A stretch of 64,000 nucleotides of DNA from contig NZ_JAAOHY010000008.1 in assembly GCF_011308835.1 (NCBI RefSeq), positions 1 through 64,000 of the forward strand, in the 5' to 3' direction. Position 1 is the first letter of the stretch, and each line of letters begins with the position of its first letter. The notes below the pieces were generated by a model, which saw only the letters and a program-made list of their open reading frames with translations, made no database searches and had not been told where the DNA came from. Made by a program: the position numbers and the translations under genes. Below, piece after piece: positions 12,501 through 18,798 of the stretch. This DNA is from Paracoccus xiamenensis (GTDB taxonomy: Bacteria > Pseudomonadota > Alphaproteobacteria > Rhodobacterales > Rhodobacteraceae).

Positions 12501-15500
12501 GAACCATGACGGGGCGGATAACCAGCGGCTTCTGCCGAACTCCGGCGGCCCGACCAGCTATGCCACCGAAGACTTCGGCAACGGCAATATTCCGGGCAAC
12601 TGGGTCGGCAATGGCGTCTTCGGGATCTCGGTCGCGGGTCTGTCCACCGACCCGACGCTGAACCCGACCGGCGGCGTGACCGTTCCGGGCGCGCAGCAGG
12701 GCCACACGGTCAAGATGTTCCAGGCGCTGGACGCCGACGGCAACGTGATCCCGAATGTCTATCTGGGGGTCATGGACTACACCGGCATCAACTACGATTA
12801 TAACGACAACATGTTCGTGATCGAGGGTGTCGAGCCGGTCGGCTTCGGTCAGAGCATCGAGGTCTCGGGTCTGGACGATGCGGCGGCGGATGACCGGCTT
12901 GTCTTCACCAATATCGACAACCCGGCAGCCGCGGCGCAGGAGTTCCGCAACGAGACCACCTTCACCCTCAGCAATGACGGCTTCGCGGCCTTGACGATTG
13001 AAAGTATCGCGATCAGCGATCCCGCCAATTTCCAGATCGTCGGGACCGTGCCGGGCACCATCCCGGCAGGTGGCAGCGCCACGGTGACGGTGCAGTATAC
13101 CGGCACCCATCCGGGCAACACCGCCGGGGCGGTGATCCAGAACGCCACGCTGACGGTGACATCGAACGATGTGACCAACCCGCAGACGGTGATCCAGCTT
13201 GCCGGCATCGCGCAGGAGTTTTCTGAAAACAACTCTGAACCGACTGTGGCGCAGATCGTCGAGGCCTTCGGCTATGGCACCGACATGGCGCAGTCCGAAC
13301 TGGCCGGCGGCGGCATTGTCGAGACAATCGGCGACGAAGTGCTGATGCCCTATCTGGAGAAGCTCGATCCGTCGAAGAATGTCGAGGTGATCCAGCTTGC
13401 CGCCTTCCTGAACTACAACAACGTCGCGCGGCTGGGGGTGCATTCGCTGCAATCCTCGGACACGACCGAGCTGTTTGCCCAGGACGATCAGCAGGCGCAG
13501 ACCATCCTGCCCGACGGTCTGGTGCCGGGCACCGGTGACACCGGCGGTGTGGCGCGGGCCACCATTACCGGCAATAACCCGTTCGGGTTGTTTGTCTCGG
13601 TTGATGGGCGTCCGACCTATGCCTCCTGGACGGACCCGGAAGCCAACCGGATCGACCCCGATTTCGGCCAGCTTGTCGGGGACGATCAGGGCCACCTGAT
13701 CCGCTTCTTCCAGGCGCTTGATGCGGACGGCAATGTGATCGAAGGGACCTATATCGCGATCCAGGATTATCCAGGCGCGGGGAACTACGATTACAACGAC
13801 CACATGTTCGTCATCAAAAACGTCAAGCCGCATCAGCTTACGGCGGCCGAGGACGCGGATGGGGACGGCGTGAACGACGCGCTTCAGACGGATCAGGACG
13901 CGGACGGCACGGTCGCCTTCTTCGATCCGAATGACGGCGGCACCACGCCCAATCCGGGCACCAAGGGCGACTATCTGTTCGGCGTCAACTTCGGCGGCGG
14001 TGCCATCGCGCTTGATCCGGTGCTGAATGTGGCTCTGGTCGGACAGAACGACTCTCGGGTCACGCTGTCGGGTGCGGTCAATCCGGGTGCTGGGACCGAT
14101 AATCCCAACAACCCGAACGGTGCGGGTGCCACGGCGGGTTCCGCCTTCAAGACCTATGAAGACGGCACCAACTGGAACGCCGCGATCGAGGTTCCGAATG
14201 GCACCTATATCGTGACGCTCTGGACGCAGGAGACCTATTTCAACGCGCCCGGCCAGCGTCAGTTCGACGCCACCGTCAACGGCCAGCAGGTGATCACCAA
14301 CCTGGATCCCTTCGCCGAGGCAGGTGCAGATACGCCCATCGCCTATGAGGTCGAGGTGACGGTCACCAACGGCACGATCAATATCGGCATGATCGCCGAT
14401 ATCAACAACGCGCCGCTGAATGCCGTTACCATCCACGAAGCCGATGATGGCACCGGTCCGGTCAATCCGGGCGGCGGCTATGTTCTTGGGGTCAATTTCG
14501 GTGGCGGAGCCATCGCGCTTGATCCGGTGATCGGAGAGGCGCTTGTCGGCCAGAACGACCCGCGCGTCACCATCTCGGGTTCGGTCAACCCGGCTCAGGG
14601 TTCTGACTATGCGACCGACCCGAACGGGGCGAATGCCACGGCCGGTTCCGCCTTCAAGACCTATGAGGACGGATCGAACTGGACCGCCTCGATCGAGATC
14701 CCGAACGGGACCTATGTGGTCACGCTCTGGACGCAGGAAACCTATTGGAACAGCGCCGGGCAGCGTCAGTTTGATGCCACCGTCAACGGCCAGCAGGTGA
14801 TCAGCAATCTCGATCCATTCGCCCAGGCTGGTCCCGACACCCCGATCTCTTTCGACGCCGTGGTGACGGTGACCAATGGCAAGATCGATATCGGCATGGT
14901 CGCGGATATCGACAACGCGGCGCTGAATGCGGTGACCATCCACGAATACACCTCGCAGGTGGCCGAGCCGGGTCAGACCCCGGTCAACGGTCTGGCCTTC
15001 CAGGTCGGGGATGACGCGATCAGCATCGACGCCTCGGACTATGACGATGGGGGGCAGGGCATCGCTTACAACGATGCGCCTGGTCTGCAGGGCGGCACCA
15101 CCAACGGCCGCCCCGGCAGCAGCGTCGAACAGACCGCATCGGGCGATATCGGATGGGTCGCGAATGGCGAATGGCTGGAATACACGATCAATGTGGCCGA
15201 AGACGGGCTGTATGATGTCAGCTTCCTGTCAGCCTTCGGTGGCAGCCAGACGAACCGCGCAATCGAGGCCAGCTTCCGCAAGGGTGGGCAGGTCTATGAA
15301 AGCACGGGCAGTGTGGATGTCGATCCGACCGGCGGCTGGACCACCTTCCAGGAAACCGGTTCGGCTCAGGTCCAGCTTGAGGCCGGGTTGCAGGTGATGC
15401 GGGTGACCTTCTCGGGTGGTTCGCAGGATCTGTCTGCGATCAACCTGACGCCGGCGGATGCTGTTCCGGTCGCACAATTTGCGAGTGCGATGGCGGCACC

Positions 15501-15666
15501 GCTTGCGCGGAGCGCCTCACCGGCTGCAATGGCCAGTGCTGCCTGGGACGACATCAGCGATGACGCGGGGCAAACCCTCTCGGGTGGACCGGATGATCTG
15601 GATCAGGACGATGCAATCCTGCCAAGCCAGCTGGGCAACCTGTTCGGTTCTGACCTGATGTCGTGA
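535..15666 (+). CDS. Giant modular extracellular protein, probable type I secretion substrate (5043 aa)
   Basis: This is a surface or secreted protein with no N-terminal signal peptide, followed directly by its apparent ABC exporter. The start is GTG at 535 with GGGGAG ten bases upstream. At least eight CBM6/CBM35-like modules end in a GPNID-type motif (near residues 88 as GPDIH, then 508, 765, 1944, 2203, 2376, 3481 and 3626 as GPNVD). Between them are cadherin/dystroglycan-like and Ig-like repeats. Residues about 2740-3212 look like a glucose/sorbosone-dehydrogenase beta-propeller. Two ASH-like (choice-of-anchor D) modules alternate with two related domains ending in NYDYND (about 3900-4430). 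A DxDGDG segment follows at about 4440, then two near-identical malectin-like modules, a final CBM6-like module (about 4820-4970) and an acidic tail ending SDLMS. No RTX nonapeptides (GGxGxD) are visible. Residues 130-360 are a low-complexity acidic linker. Adhesion to polysaccharide or a biofilm-matrix role is inferred. Confidence 0.85.
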   Translation: MPPHQTGRSSISKVVHTPRDAQLEIALEYSNGWPSERYAALSIDGVALTELEFPSTGDWDRTEILPVTLQLAAGSHEVIVRGQNGAGPDIHDIYVRETDASVGTGGQAGDGAVDSATLVATAVLVAAALPVEAEADEGGDAAPTDYDLDLGALSDGKAGSEVVDRSNPAQSDAKVGAAVDLPLPAAGDQHDALQADSKGQQPVRAGFPVPDVLVTASEGSRLAPVPEFPQSADPASRIDQTRDANDLPEVSDPDQPGTGGPVDILPDTVSDPVADDNNDRSLPDDSNVGTNPGTPQNVSETDVEAENSASDPSAKTNASGAAPRANASGTPPSIVNDDITTRSPAPAAAPVAAAPAINEDIMALPIVFQDTQFAIIGADSTLRNPSNPEPTADGSANFDANGLRVGFSGEGYLDLGGPAGQKFSVVIPAADVAGPGTYTLVVKYANGGSGTNAARPLAIYNGGTQVGAIANTNTGSFSVWETQTIDIVLSETNADGDYVLTFEQTELQGPNIDGVALVEQGGNYSFLAPEFAAAQTLQIVEGQTVVDLVTATDADGQQVAYAITGGADAALFTINDTTGELSFLTAPTYTGNAADDSYDVEITATDEAGDSTVQAFTVSVSDYFEPIYVQAETGTISRPDGGTPVSKMMTQTNGNDEGPSAVDAFGLRPNYSGEGYLDFGSTGEMVSYDIVSPTAGTYQLHIRYASSTVRNAQVMVDGAVVATIAFPVTAGGTQTDPFNNWKVLTTEITLAAGQNDVALYLNSGNGPNIDALAITGIGDTPDFAPRFDVPGQFAMDENETAIGSVAASDVVSDTTTGQTPDPVSYSITGGADQGLLSIDPSTGALSLNAAADYESKSSYAVEVTATDGGGNQTTQAVTVTVNDVDEAPSAPAYTGPDSFADDVAAGAVIGSVSAVDPEGAAVTYTLSDARFEVANGDIVVAAGAVFDAGEAIDLTVTASDGSLTSSSSFALNVTGSAPVDQPPSVPVYDGPTTISGSVPPGEPLGTVTSTDPEGQTVTFTVSDSRFEIVDGQLFLVSGAVFDPDETVDLTITASDGTLTSSAPLSLTVTPVVVPPTGSTLDLVFTPGNVVGYSGSQDGGNNFAVTNSGATLELNDNHWKRAYLGTDYTITADTQIAVDVMIGPNTPEIVAVGFDLNDNGLDTGGSVYALDGTDSHSRMIDLKGTGIPQPDGSTRYFIDLGAHAGKVIDSLVFVSDDDSPVRGGLGTASFSNVQLIEAGAATGNEAPYVVGGGITDLNIQEGANIEVDLPFVDPEGEPLSYSVTITDGTGADVTDQFPDISFSGNVMLGTLPGLPGSYTVTVTADDGAATNATVSDSFTLSISNVNDAPTVASVALEPYVYEAGEQVEAIDISLFAEYFSDPDGDTLTLSVDPATLPDGLSYDPVTQLITGAPTEGGIFSVQVIATDAGGLTASLALDFEIDAPQIGDTFTIEAEDFTGLPDAVGFYAAAATSASGSQLIKTNANQSASITTDLGAGGVPAGYYTVSVTIYDETDGTATFSIDVGGVSVADDASFDDAGTWLNGDGTTGRGNAGQAGNRKTITFDKVVYVEAGTLLTLTGLADEEHLRFDNITLTLAEPTDVPPSAPVLDNASVAENTLAGVIGTLSAVDPDGGTVTFSTDDARFVIEGDQLRLADNVSLDHEAADVVSVEVTATDSDGNATAATLQIAVEDVNEAPVLDAAAAIADVTLAEGEGGNIDVAGGLGATDPEGDTLTYVAQLVGGEPLPAGLTLVGGELIVDPALAQGSYAVEVFASDGTLDSDSVQFTVNVGQPAPFQPFVLQAEDAAITLSTNPDGDATETVVRDPDNPETGGFQGLRPDFNGTGYIDYGDDPGDTLTFTIDVPADGDYVINVRYASQNFGGGERSLDIAVNGAAATTTVFPNTGTTQSGPTEGFNNWGILSLPVTLTAGSNTLSFTIPAGAASGPNIDQIEVTSASTADTSADEDGIPLFLSGPDADLTPTQAASINFNLAGIDLDIVKTEISFDGGATRVVVLPDADGDFTADGSALAPGSYTVTTYVTDEVGNEASATMTIVVATPVVDDFTIQAEDATQVTVDDTGLPTNADFTRVVDAANPDAFGNFRAGAVGDAYVDFGTNPGDAIVVNVDAPAAGSYTVTIRYANGGAGNRPLDVSVNGGAAESVDFVPGPLVAGEGWESWVTQTIQLDLVQGSNQIRLELPAGATNGPNIDELSFAFDGGTVVPPFTVTIEGETFDVEDLEPTGGVTDTVYRTDDNPEPNANAGNSGPGLEFDADGLRPGYEGEGYLDMGGEAGDSANFTVDVPDQGTYQLTVRYANGGNADRPMTLSINGTEQTVSFPQSTAPTGAEAWADWQEVTIDVPLNAGANVISLTNIGNAGPNIDNVTVSRGNPTGPVRDTVYFEEIIKINFEPAPSQTQQGLPAGYQTPAGFEADTGAAYGDRGNGFTYGWVTEDSVADGTANGTTPAAQPANAHWYKDMVPGATDEQKTYAHFEYPGAGASGSRAWEMALENGTYQVTLNVGDTAGAFDSTYAINVEGQSVMPNWVPANPIDGSTDDGEGFRSTRVTAIVQVTDGKLTIDSIGGVNTEIQSLEVERIPDLTPDDNRTADLDYSYFVDPVAANLDGQTSIAIGADGELPTGIDPTSQLVVGINLQAPGNRGPNVTYVDYVKLVETLTGEEVAINVQISGGADSVTIRPLTTLKENTSYTLKVEDVLDLGSVDDPTAPLRQMQDLSTTFVTGLAPVDVPREVAFATTTQLNGFADNAFGYTSIEFGPDGKLYIATITGEIHRWDVNADGSIDKASQETLSLDYLDAGALGRRGIIGMVFDPNDPNTIWISDNAPIPRESKAFDTPEFSGRVSKITLGSNGEFETATAETFAFGLPRSGGDHVTNSLEFRANPDFGEPGEPEYLLYLSQGSNSAAGSPDNNWGNRPERLLNASILEIDITKTAPAGGHDIRTEPIELTDVPTTSFPASEFNADGTYPGMYNPYDADAVVKIFATGVRNAYDLLWHSNGNLYVPTNGTASGGKTPVDPNQPGLDTTVSNSPKQPDFLFTVEEGGYYGHPVALRGEYVLNGGNPTAGQDPFQVDANDDTNSATDGYQVGVQPDPNWDLDGVYNLDFNRSPNGVTEYTGNAFGSNLKGAVIFAQFSVGDNVRYVTVDADGNITGDDVLRRPDGSVIDDYIDPLDIIENPVTGQLYLMTLNRGTGASQLILLTPAPGGPSQDITADENGDLALVAFDVSDPAAAIFQVNGLDDDITALRVSFNGAPATTVTLDSNNQFTIDLGALSGNVTAVLEVTDDALNSASASVVFEPGEEPTQLISLVTIQAEDKTPGDGTSVAVPTSPNAGIEIRDASNPEPGTTGLVNGLRPGAFGIDGNTDNTDGTPGGYADFGSTNEDFLSFTFDVPAQNAGDAVLQFRYANGGTADRPLQVEVNGNIVTVAAFAPTTAATTDESWANWQIVEIPAALVAGQNTVTLRSVNNTGPNIDQLEILVPTNPTTPVGDGIEDVNGVTYVMYEAENAALNGPVILTEDRTQSGNFVDFDGTGDQTITWTVTVTEAGEYGLDIIYALSSAKQPRPMALTINGTVVDTLPFAPNSNAAETQWGPQQTTVSLVAGVNTITVTAPAANGPNVDYLRVSQAPLVPFEPVPADIDGSGRIELEATDGSANTVSGSEAVFYFTVAADGVYQLDTASNAGAPNGRGLTWFLNGEEIEGTPFPGAGGAEESIFTTLQAGTVYELRIVSDAPGANALDYLDVSAAGGNANADIEVVSSDPTYFDNRLHFSYIENPVQSGETRDYKDSGVVRISNSGTEDLTIDSADLSGPFTITSPATLDGLTLAPGAFVDVTINFDRAAYTPPTSNLDGTSTVFQGRLRLNTNDADDPFIDVDLAGFWQNVPEGGMEPNVNEVWQVFGFGNRIEGLTLFGGGENSSLSTNDVFAKTDETEVLSPYWKLADGVTQAKVTQIAAFHGPGGATLSIHNPGNKGQQVTFWNHDGADNQRLLPNSGGPTSYATEDFGNGNIPGNWVGNGVFGISVAGLSTDPTLNPTGGVTVPGAQQGHTVKMFQALDADGNVIPNVYLGVMDYTGINYDYNDNMFVIEGVEPVGFGQSIEVSGLDDAAADDRLVFTNIDNPAAAAQEFRNETTFTLSNDGFAALTIESIAISDPANFQIVGTVPGTIPAGGSATVTVQYTGTHPGNTAGAVIQNATLTVTSNDVTNPQTVIQLAGIAQEFSENNSEPTVAQIVEAFGYGTDMAQSELAGGGIVETIGDEVLMPYLEKLDPSKNVEVIQLAAFLNYNNVARLGVHSLQSSDTTELFAQDDQQAQTILPDGLVPGTGDTGGVARATITGNNPFGLFVSVDGRPTYASWTDPEANRIDPDFGQLVGDDQGHLIRFFQALDADGNVIEGTYIAIQDYPGAGNYDYNDHMFVIKNVKPHQLTAAEDADGDGVNDALQTDQDADGTVAFFDPNDGGTTPNPGTKGDYLFGVNFGGGAIALDPVLNVALVGQNDSRVTLSGAVNPGAGTDNPNNPNGAGATAGSAFKTYEDGTNWNAAIEVPNGTYIVTLWTQETYFNAPGQRQFDATVNGQQVITNLDPFAEAGADTPIAYEVEVTVTNGTINIGMIADINNAPLNAVTIHEADDGTGPVNPGGGYVLGVNFGGGAIALDPVIGEALVGQNDPRVTISGSVNPAQGSDYATDPNGANATAGSAFKTYEDGSNWTASIEIPNGTYVVTLWTQETYWNSAGQRQFDATVNGQQVISNLDPFAQAGPDTPISFDAVVTVTNGKIDIGMVADIDNAALNAVTIHEYTSQVAEPGQTPVNGLAFQVGDDAISIDASDYDDGGQGIAYNDAPGLQGGTTNGRPGSSVEQTASGDIGWVANGEWLEYTINVAEDGLYDVSFLSAFGGSQTNRAIEASFRKGGQVYESTGSVDVDPTGGWTTFQETGSAQVQLEAGLQVMRVTFSGGSQDLSAINLTPADAVPVAQFASAMAAPLARSASPAAMASAAWDDISDDAGQTLSGGPDDLDQDDAILPSQLGNLFGSDLMS
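13981..14946 (+). repeat. Tandem duplicated malectin-like module, 507-bp period
   Basis: Two in-frame copies (13981-14439 and 14488-14946) encode closely similar modules of about 153 residues. Both open with GVNFGGGAIALDPV and end with NAVTIHE. Blocks such as TAGSAFKTYEDG and GQRQFDATVNGQQVI are identical. The offset is exactly 507 bp at both ends. The high similarity points to recent internal duplication, or to gene conversion, within the giant protein gene. Confidence 0.85.
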
Positions 15667-15674
15667 CGCATAAA

Positions 15675-15698
15675 GGCCGCGCCGGTTTCGGCGCGGCC
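15675..15698 (+). terminator. GC-rich hairpin between substrate gene and exporter genes
   Basis: GGCCGCGCCG and CGGCGCGGCC form a perfect 10-bp stem (15675-15684 with 15689-15698) around a GTTT loop, nine bases after the stop codon of the giant gene. No T-run follows, so it is likely a partial attenuator or a 3' mRNA stabiliser. RTX operons such as hlyCABD are known to carry a terminator between substrate and exporter genes, giving much substrate and little transporter. The same role is inferred here. Confidence 0.65.
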
Positions 15699-15721
15699 AC
15701 CATCTTTGCAGGACGAATGTT

Positions 15722-17446
15722 GTGAAAGAGTCTCAAGCCACCACTGTCAGCGGTTCGATCGGCGTCTACCGTGGCGCCTTTACCGCTATTTTTGTCATTA
15801 GTGCCTTCGTCAACCTGCTGATGCTGACCGGGCCGATCTTCATGTTGCAGGTCTATGACCGCGTTCTGGCCAGCAACAGCGTGCCAACCCTTCTGGCTTT
15901 GGCCGGCATTGCCCTTGTTCTTTACTTCGCCAGCGGGCTTCTGGATATTCTGCGCCTTCGTGCACTGACCCGGATCGCCATGCGGGTCTATACAAGGCTG
16001 TCCGGCCCTGCCTTCCGCGCGAATATGCGCATGCCGCTGGTGGCGGGTCGCCGCGCCGCTGGCGTCAGCCCCTATCGCGATGTCGAGGCGATCAGGCGGT
16101 TCCTTGGCTCTCCGGGTCCGGCGGCCATCTGCGATCTGCCTTTCATGCCGGCCTATTTCCTGATCATCTTCGCCTTCCACCCATGGCTCGGCATGCTGGC
16201 TGTGGTGGGCGGCGTCGTCATCGCCTGCCTTGTCGTTGCGAACGAATTCCTTTCGCGGAAGCCGTCAAAGCGGCTTTCGGAAAGCTCTGGCCTGCAATCG
16301 ACGCTGATTTCGGCGACGCGGCGCAACGCCGATGTCATCACGGCGATGGGCATGGGTGACAGCCTGTCGGCACGCTATTCCGGCGCGGTAGAGCAGCATT
16401 TCCAGCGTCAACAGGCCGTGTCGGATCACAGCAACCTGTTTTCATCGGTCATCAAGATGCTGCGCCTGATGCTGCAATCCGCGATGCTTGGCCTTGGCGC
16501 ATATCTGGTCATCCAGCAGGAAGTAACCGCCGGTGTGATGATCGCCGCCTCGATCATCATGGCCCGGGCGCTGTCGCCGATCGAACAGGCCGTGTCGCAC
16601 TGGCCCAGCTTTGTCGCCTCTCGCCAGGCCGCCGGGCGCCTGAACGACACCTTCAAAGCATGTGCCGCAGCCGAGGACACGGCCGGGTTGCCGGTGCCCA
16701 AGGCAAGCCTAAAGGTCGAAGGTCTTGCGACCTCGGCACCGGGCGAGCAGGATCTTCTGCTGCAAGATGTCAATTTCACCCTGGAGGCTGGGGACGGTCT
16801 TGGTGTGATCGGTCCCTCGGGGTCGGGCAAATCCAGCCTCGCCCGCGCGCTTGTCGGCATCTGGCCGTCCCTCGCCGGATCCGTTCGTCTGGATGGTGCG
16901 ACGCTGGATCAGTGGAGCCAGACCGAAAGGGGCCATTTCATAGGCTATCTGCCGCAGGATGTAGAATTGTTCGAAGGCACTGTGGCCGAAAATATCTGCC
17001 GTTTCGCGGCCGAGCCGAGTATCGAAAGCATCCTGCAAGCGGCCGAAGCCGCAAGCATCCACCACATGATTGCCGGCCTGCCCGAAGGCTACCAGACACA
17101 GATCGGCGAGGCTGGAACGCTTCTATCCGCCGGTCAGCGCCAGCGTCTCGGTCTGGCGCGCGCGCTTTATGGCAACCCCTTCCTTCTGGTGCTGGATGAG
17201 CCGAATTCGAACCTCGATACGGTGGGCGAACGCGCCCTGACCGATGCGATGAAGGCGGCGCGCGCCCGTGGCGGCATCGTGATCGTGATCGCCCACAGGC
17301 CAAGCGCATTGGCCGCAGTCAACAAGACCCTGATGATCCAGAACGGCACGCAGGTTCAGTTTGGAAACCGCGATGAGATGCTGCGCAAGGTCGTCCCGGC
17401 GCAGCGTACGGCCGCGAATCAAAGGAGCATGATCGATGCGGTATGA
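15722..17446 (+). CDS. Type I secretion ABC transporter, PrtD-like permease/ATPase
   Basis: This 574-aa protein is an inner-membrane ABC exporter that would drive secretion of the preceding giant protein. The N-terminal half holds hydrophobic segments of the PrtD family (GPIFMLQVYDRVL around residue 38), and the C-terminal half is the nucleotide-binding domain. Walker A is GPSGSGKSS (near 362), the signature is LSAGQRQRLGLAR (near 463) and Walker B is LLVLDEPNSNLD (near 487). There is no C39 peptidase domain, which fits a non-bacteriocin substrate. The start is GTG. The gene overlaps the next one by 11 bases, so the two are translationally coupled. The outer-membrane TolC-like partner is not in this window. 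Confidence 0.93.
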   Translation: MKESQATTVSGSIGVYRGAFTAIFVISAFVNLLMLTGPIFMLQVYDRVLASNSVPTLLALAGIALVLYFASGLLDILRLRALTRIAMRVYTRLSGPAFRANMRMPLVAGRRAAGVSPYRDVEAIRRFLGSPGPAAICDLPFMPAYFLIIFAFHPWLGMLAVVGGVVIACLVVANEFLSRKPSKRLSESSGLQSTLISATRRNADVITAMGMGDSLSARYSGAVEQHFQRQQAVSDHSNLFSSVIKMLRLMLQSAMLGLGAYLVIQQEVTAGVMIAASIIMARALSPIEQAVSHWPSFVASRQAAGRLNDTFKACAAAEDTAGLPVPKASLKVEGLATSAPGEQDLLLQDVNFTLEAGDGLGVIGPSGSGKSSLARALVGIWPSLAGSVRLDGATLDQWSQTERGHFIGYLPQDVELFEGTVAENICRFAAEPSIESILQAAEAASIHHMIAGLPEGYQTQIGEAGTLLSAGQRQRLGLARALYGNPFLLVLDEPNSNLDTVGERALTDAMKAARARGGIVIVIAHRPSALAAVNKTLMIQNGTQVQFGNRDEMLRKVVPAQRTAANQRSMIDAV

Positions 17447-18746
17447 AAAGATTGACCGGTCGCTTGGGGCCTCTCTGCGCCGTCAGCTGTTGCTCGGCTT
17501 TGCCGTGATCGTCATTCTGATTGGAGGCGGCGGAAGCGTCGCGGCGCTGACCGAAATCAGCGGCGCCGTCGTCGGAATGGGCAAGCTGATCGTCGAAGGT
17601 CGTCCGAAAAACGTGCAACATCTGGACGGCGGCACGATCCGCGAGATTTTTGTGCGTGAGGGCGAAACGGTCGAGGCCGGTCAGGTGCTGTTCCGTCTTG
17701 ACCCGACGGTGGTCGAGGCCAATCTGCAGATGGTGAACAGTCAGATCGACGCGCTGCTCGCGCAGGAAGCGAGGCTGACGGCGGAAATACTCGATCTGGA
17801 TGTCATCGAATTCCCGGACGAGCTTGCCGAAAGCGATGATCCGCGCCGCGTCGTGCTTGTGCGCGGGCAGAAGGAGCTGAAGGATGCGCGCGCCGATGCC
17901 CGCGCAGGTCAGCGCCGTCAGCTGACCGCACAGATCTCTCAGTTGAACGACAAGATCAAGGCACATGAGGCGCAGCGTGTGGCGACGGAACGGGCTGTCG
18001 TTCTGGCCGATGAAGAACTCAATAGCAAAAAATCCCTCAACGAACGCGGGCTGACAAGCGCGAATGAGTTGCGGGCAGCGGAACGGCTGAGAAGCGATCT
18101 CGACGCCGAAATCGCCACGCTGGATGCGCAGCTTTCCGAAACGCGGGAAGAAATCCTTCGCCGCGAGTTGGAGCGCACGCAGATCGATGAGCGGTTCCGT
18201 GAAGAGATCCTGACAATGCTGGACGAGAAGCGCACCGAGCTGGCGCGATTGACGCAAGAAAAGGTGGCAGCCGAAGACAGGATGACGCGGCTGGCCATTA
18301 CCGCGCCGATTGGCGGGCAGCTGCACGAGCTTGCGATCCACACATTGGGTCAGGTGATCTCACCCGGCGAGCGTTTGGTCACCGTGGTCGCGGGGAATGA
18401 CCGGCTTGTCGTCGAAACCAGATTGCCGCCGCAGGACGTGGATCAGGTCTATGGCGGGCAGACGGCGCGTCTGCGCTTTCCCGGCCTTGATCAGCGCAAG
18501 ACACCGCAGCTGATCGGTTCGGTGATCGACGTGTCGCCCGATGCCAGCACGGATGAGCAGACCGGCAGCAGCTACTTCCTCGCCCGGTTGTCCGTCGACG
18601 CAGAGGAGCTCGCGCGGATCCAACATTCCGAGCTTCGGCCCGGCATGCCTGTCGAGGTTTTCATCGAGACGCAGCCACGCACGATCCTGTCATATCTGGT
18701 CAAGCCGATGGTCGATCAGATTCAGCACGCGTTCCGCGAGGGCTGA
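17436..18746 (+). CDS. Type I secretion periplasmic adaptor, HlyD/PrtE family
   Basis: This 436-aa membrane fusion protein would link the ABC exporter to an outer-membrane channel. One transmembrane segment lies near residues 14-40 (LLLGFAVIVILIGGGGSVAAL). A lipoyl/barrel half follows (VQHLDGGTIREIFVREGE), then a long coiled-coil hairpin (about 95-290, rich in E, R, Q and L with DAQLSETREEI), then the second barrel half (APIGGQLHELAIHTLGQVI) and a C-terminal beta domain. The length and order match PrtE/HlyD. It is the last gene of the secretion operon and faces the convergent importer operon. Confidence 0.93.
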   Translation: MRYEKIDRSLGASLRRQLLLGFAVIVILIGGGGSVAALTEISGAVVGMGKLIVEGRPKNVQHLDGGTIREIFVREGETVEAGQVLFRLDPTVVEANLQMVNSQIDALLAQEARLTAEILDLDVIEFPDELAESDDPRRVVLVRGQKELKDARADARAGQRRQLTAQISQLNDKIKAHEAQRVATERAVVLADEELNSKKSLNERGLTSANELRAAERLRSDLDAEIATLDAQLSETREEILRRELERTQIDERFREEILTMLDEKRTELARLTQEKVAAEDRMTRLAITAPIGGQLHELAIHTLGQVISPGERLVTVVAGNDRLVVETRLPPQDVDQVYGGQTARLRFPGLDQRKTPQLIGSVIDVSPDASTDEQTGSSYFLARLSVDAEELARIQHSELRPGMPVEVFIETQPRTILSYLVKPMVDQIQHAFREG

Positions 18747-18798
18747 CCGGACGTCCATCGTTCCGTCGCGAATATTGTGCTGCAAGGGGATAATGGGG

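Noticed and set aside
9340..14943. 1867-codon open frame on the minus strand inside the giant gene
   Set aside because: It is a shadow of a long repetitive, GC-rich coding region: composition is Arg/Gly/Asp/Val-rich with no domain, no ribosome binding site and no counterpart outside the overlapped gene. Similar antisense frames at 5626-7998 and 3460-5592 were rejected for the same reason.
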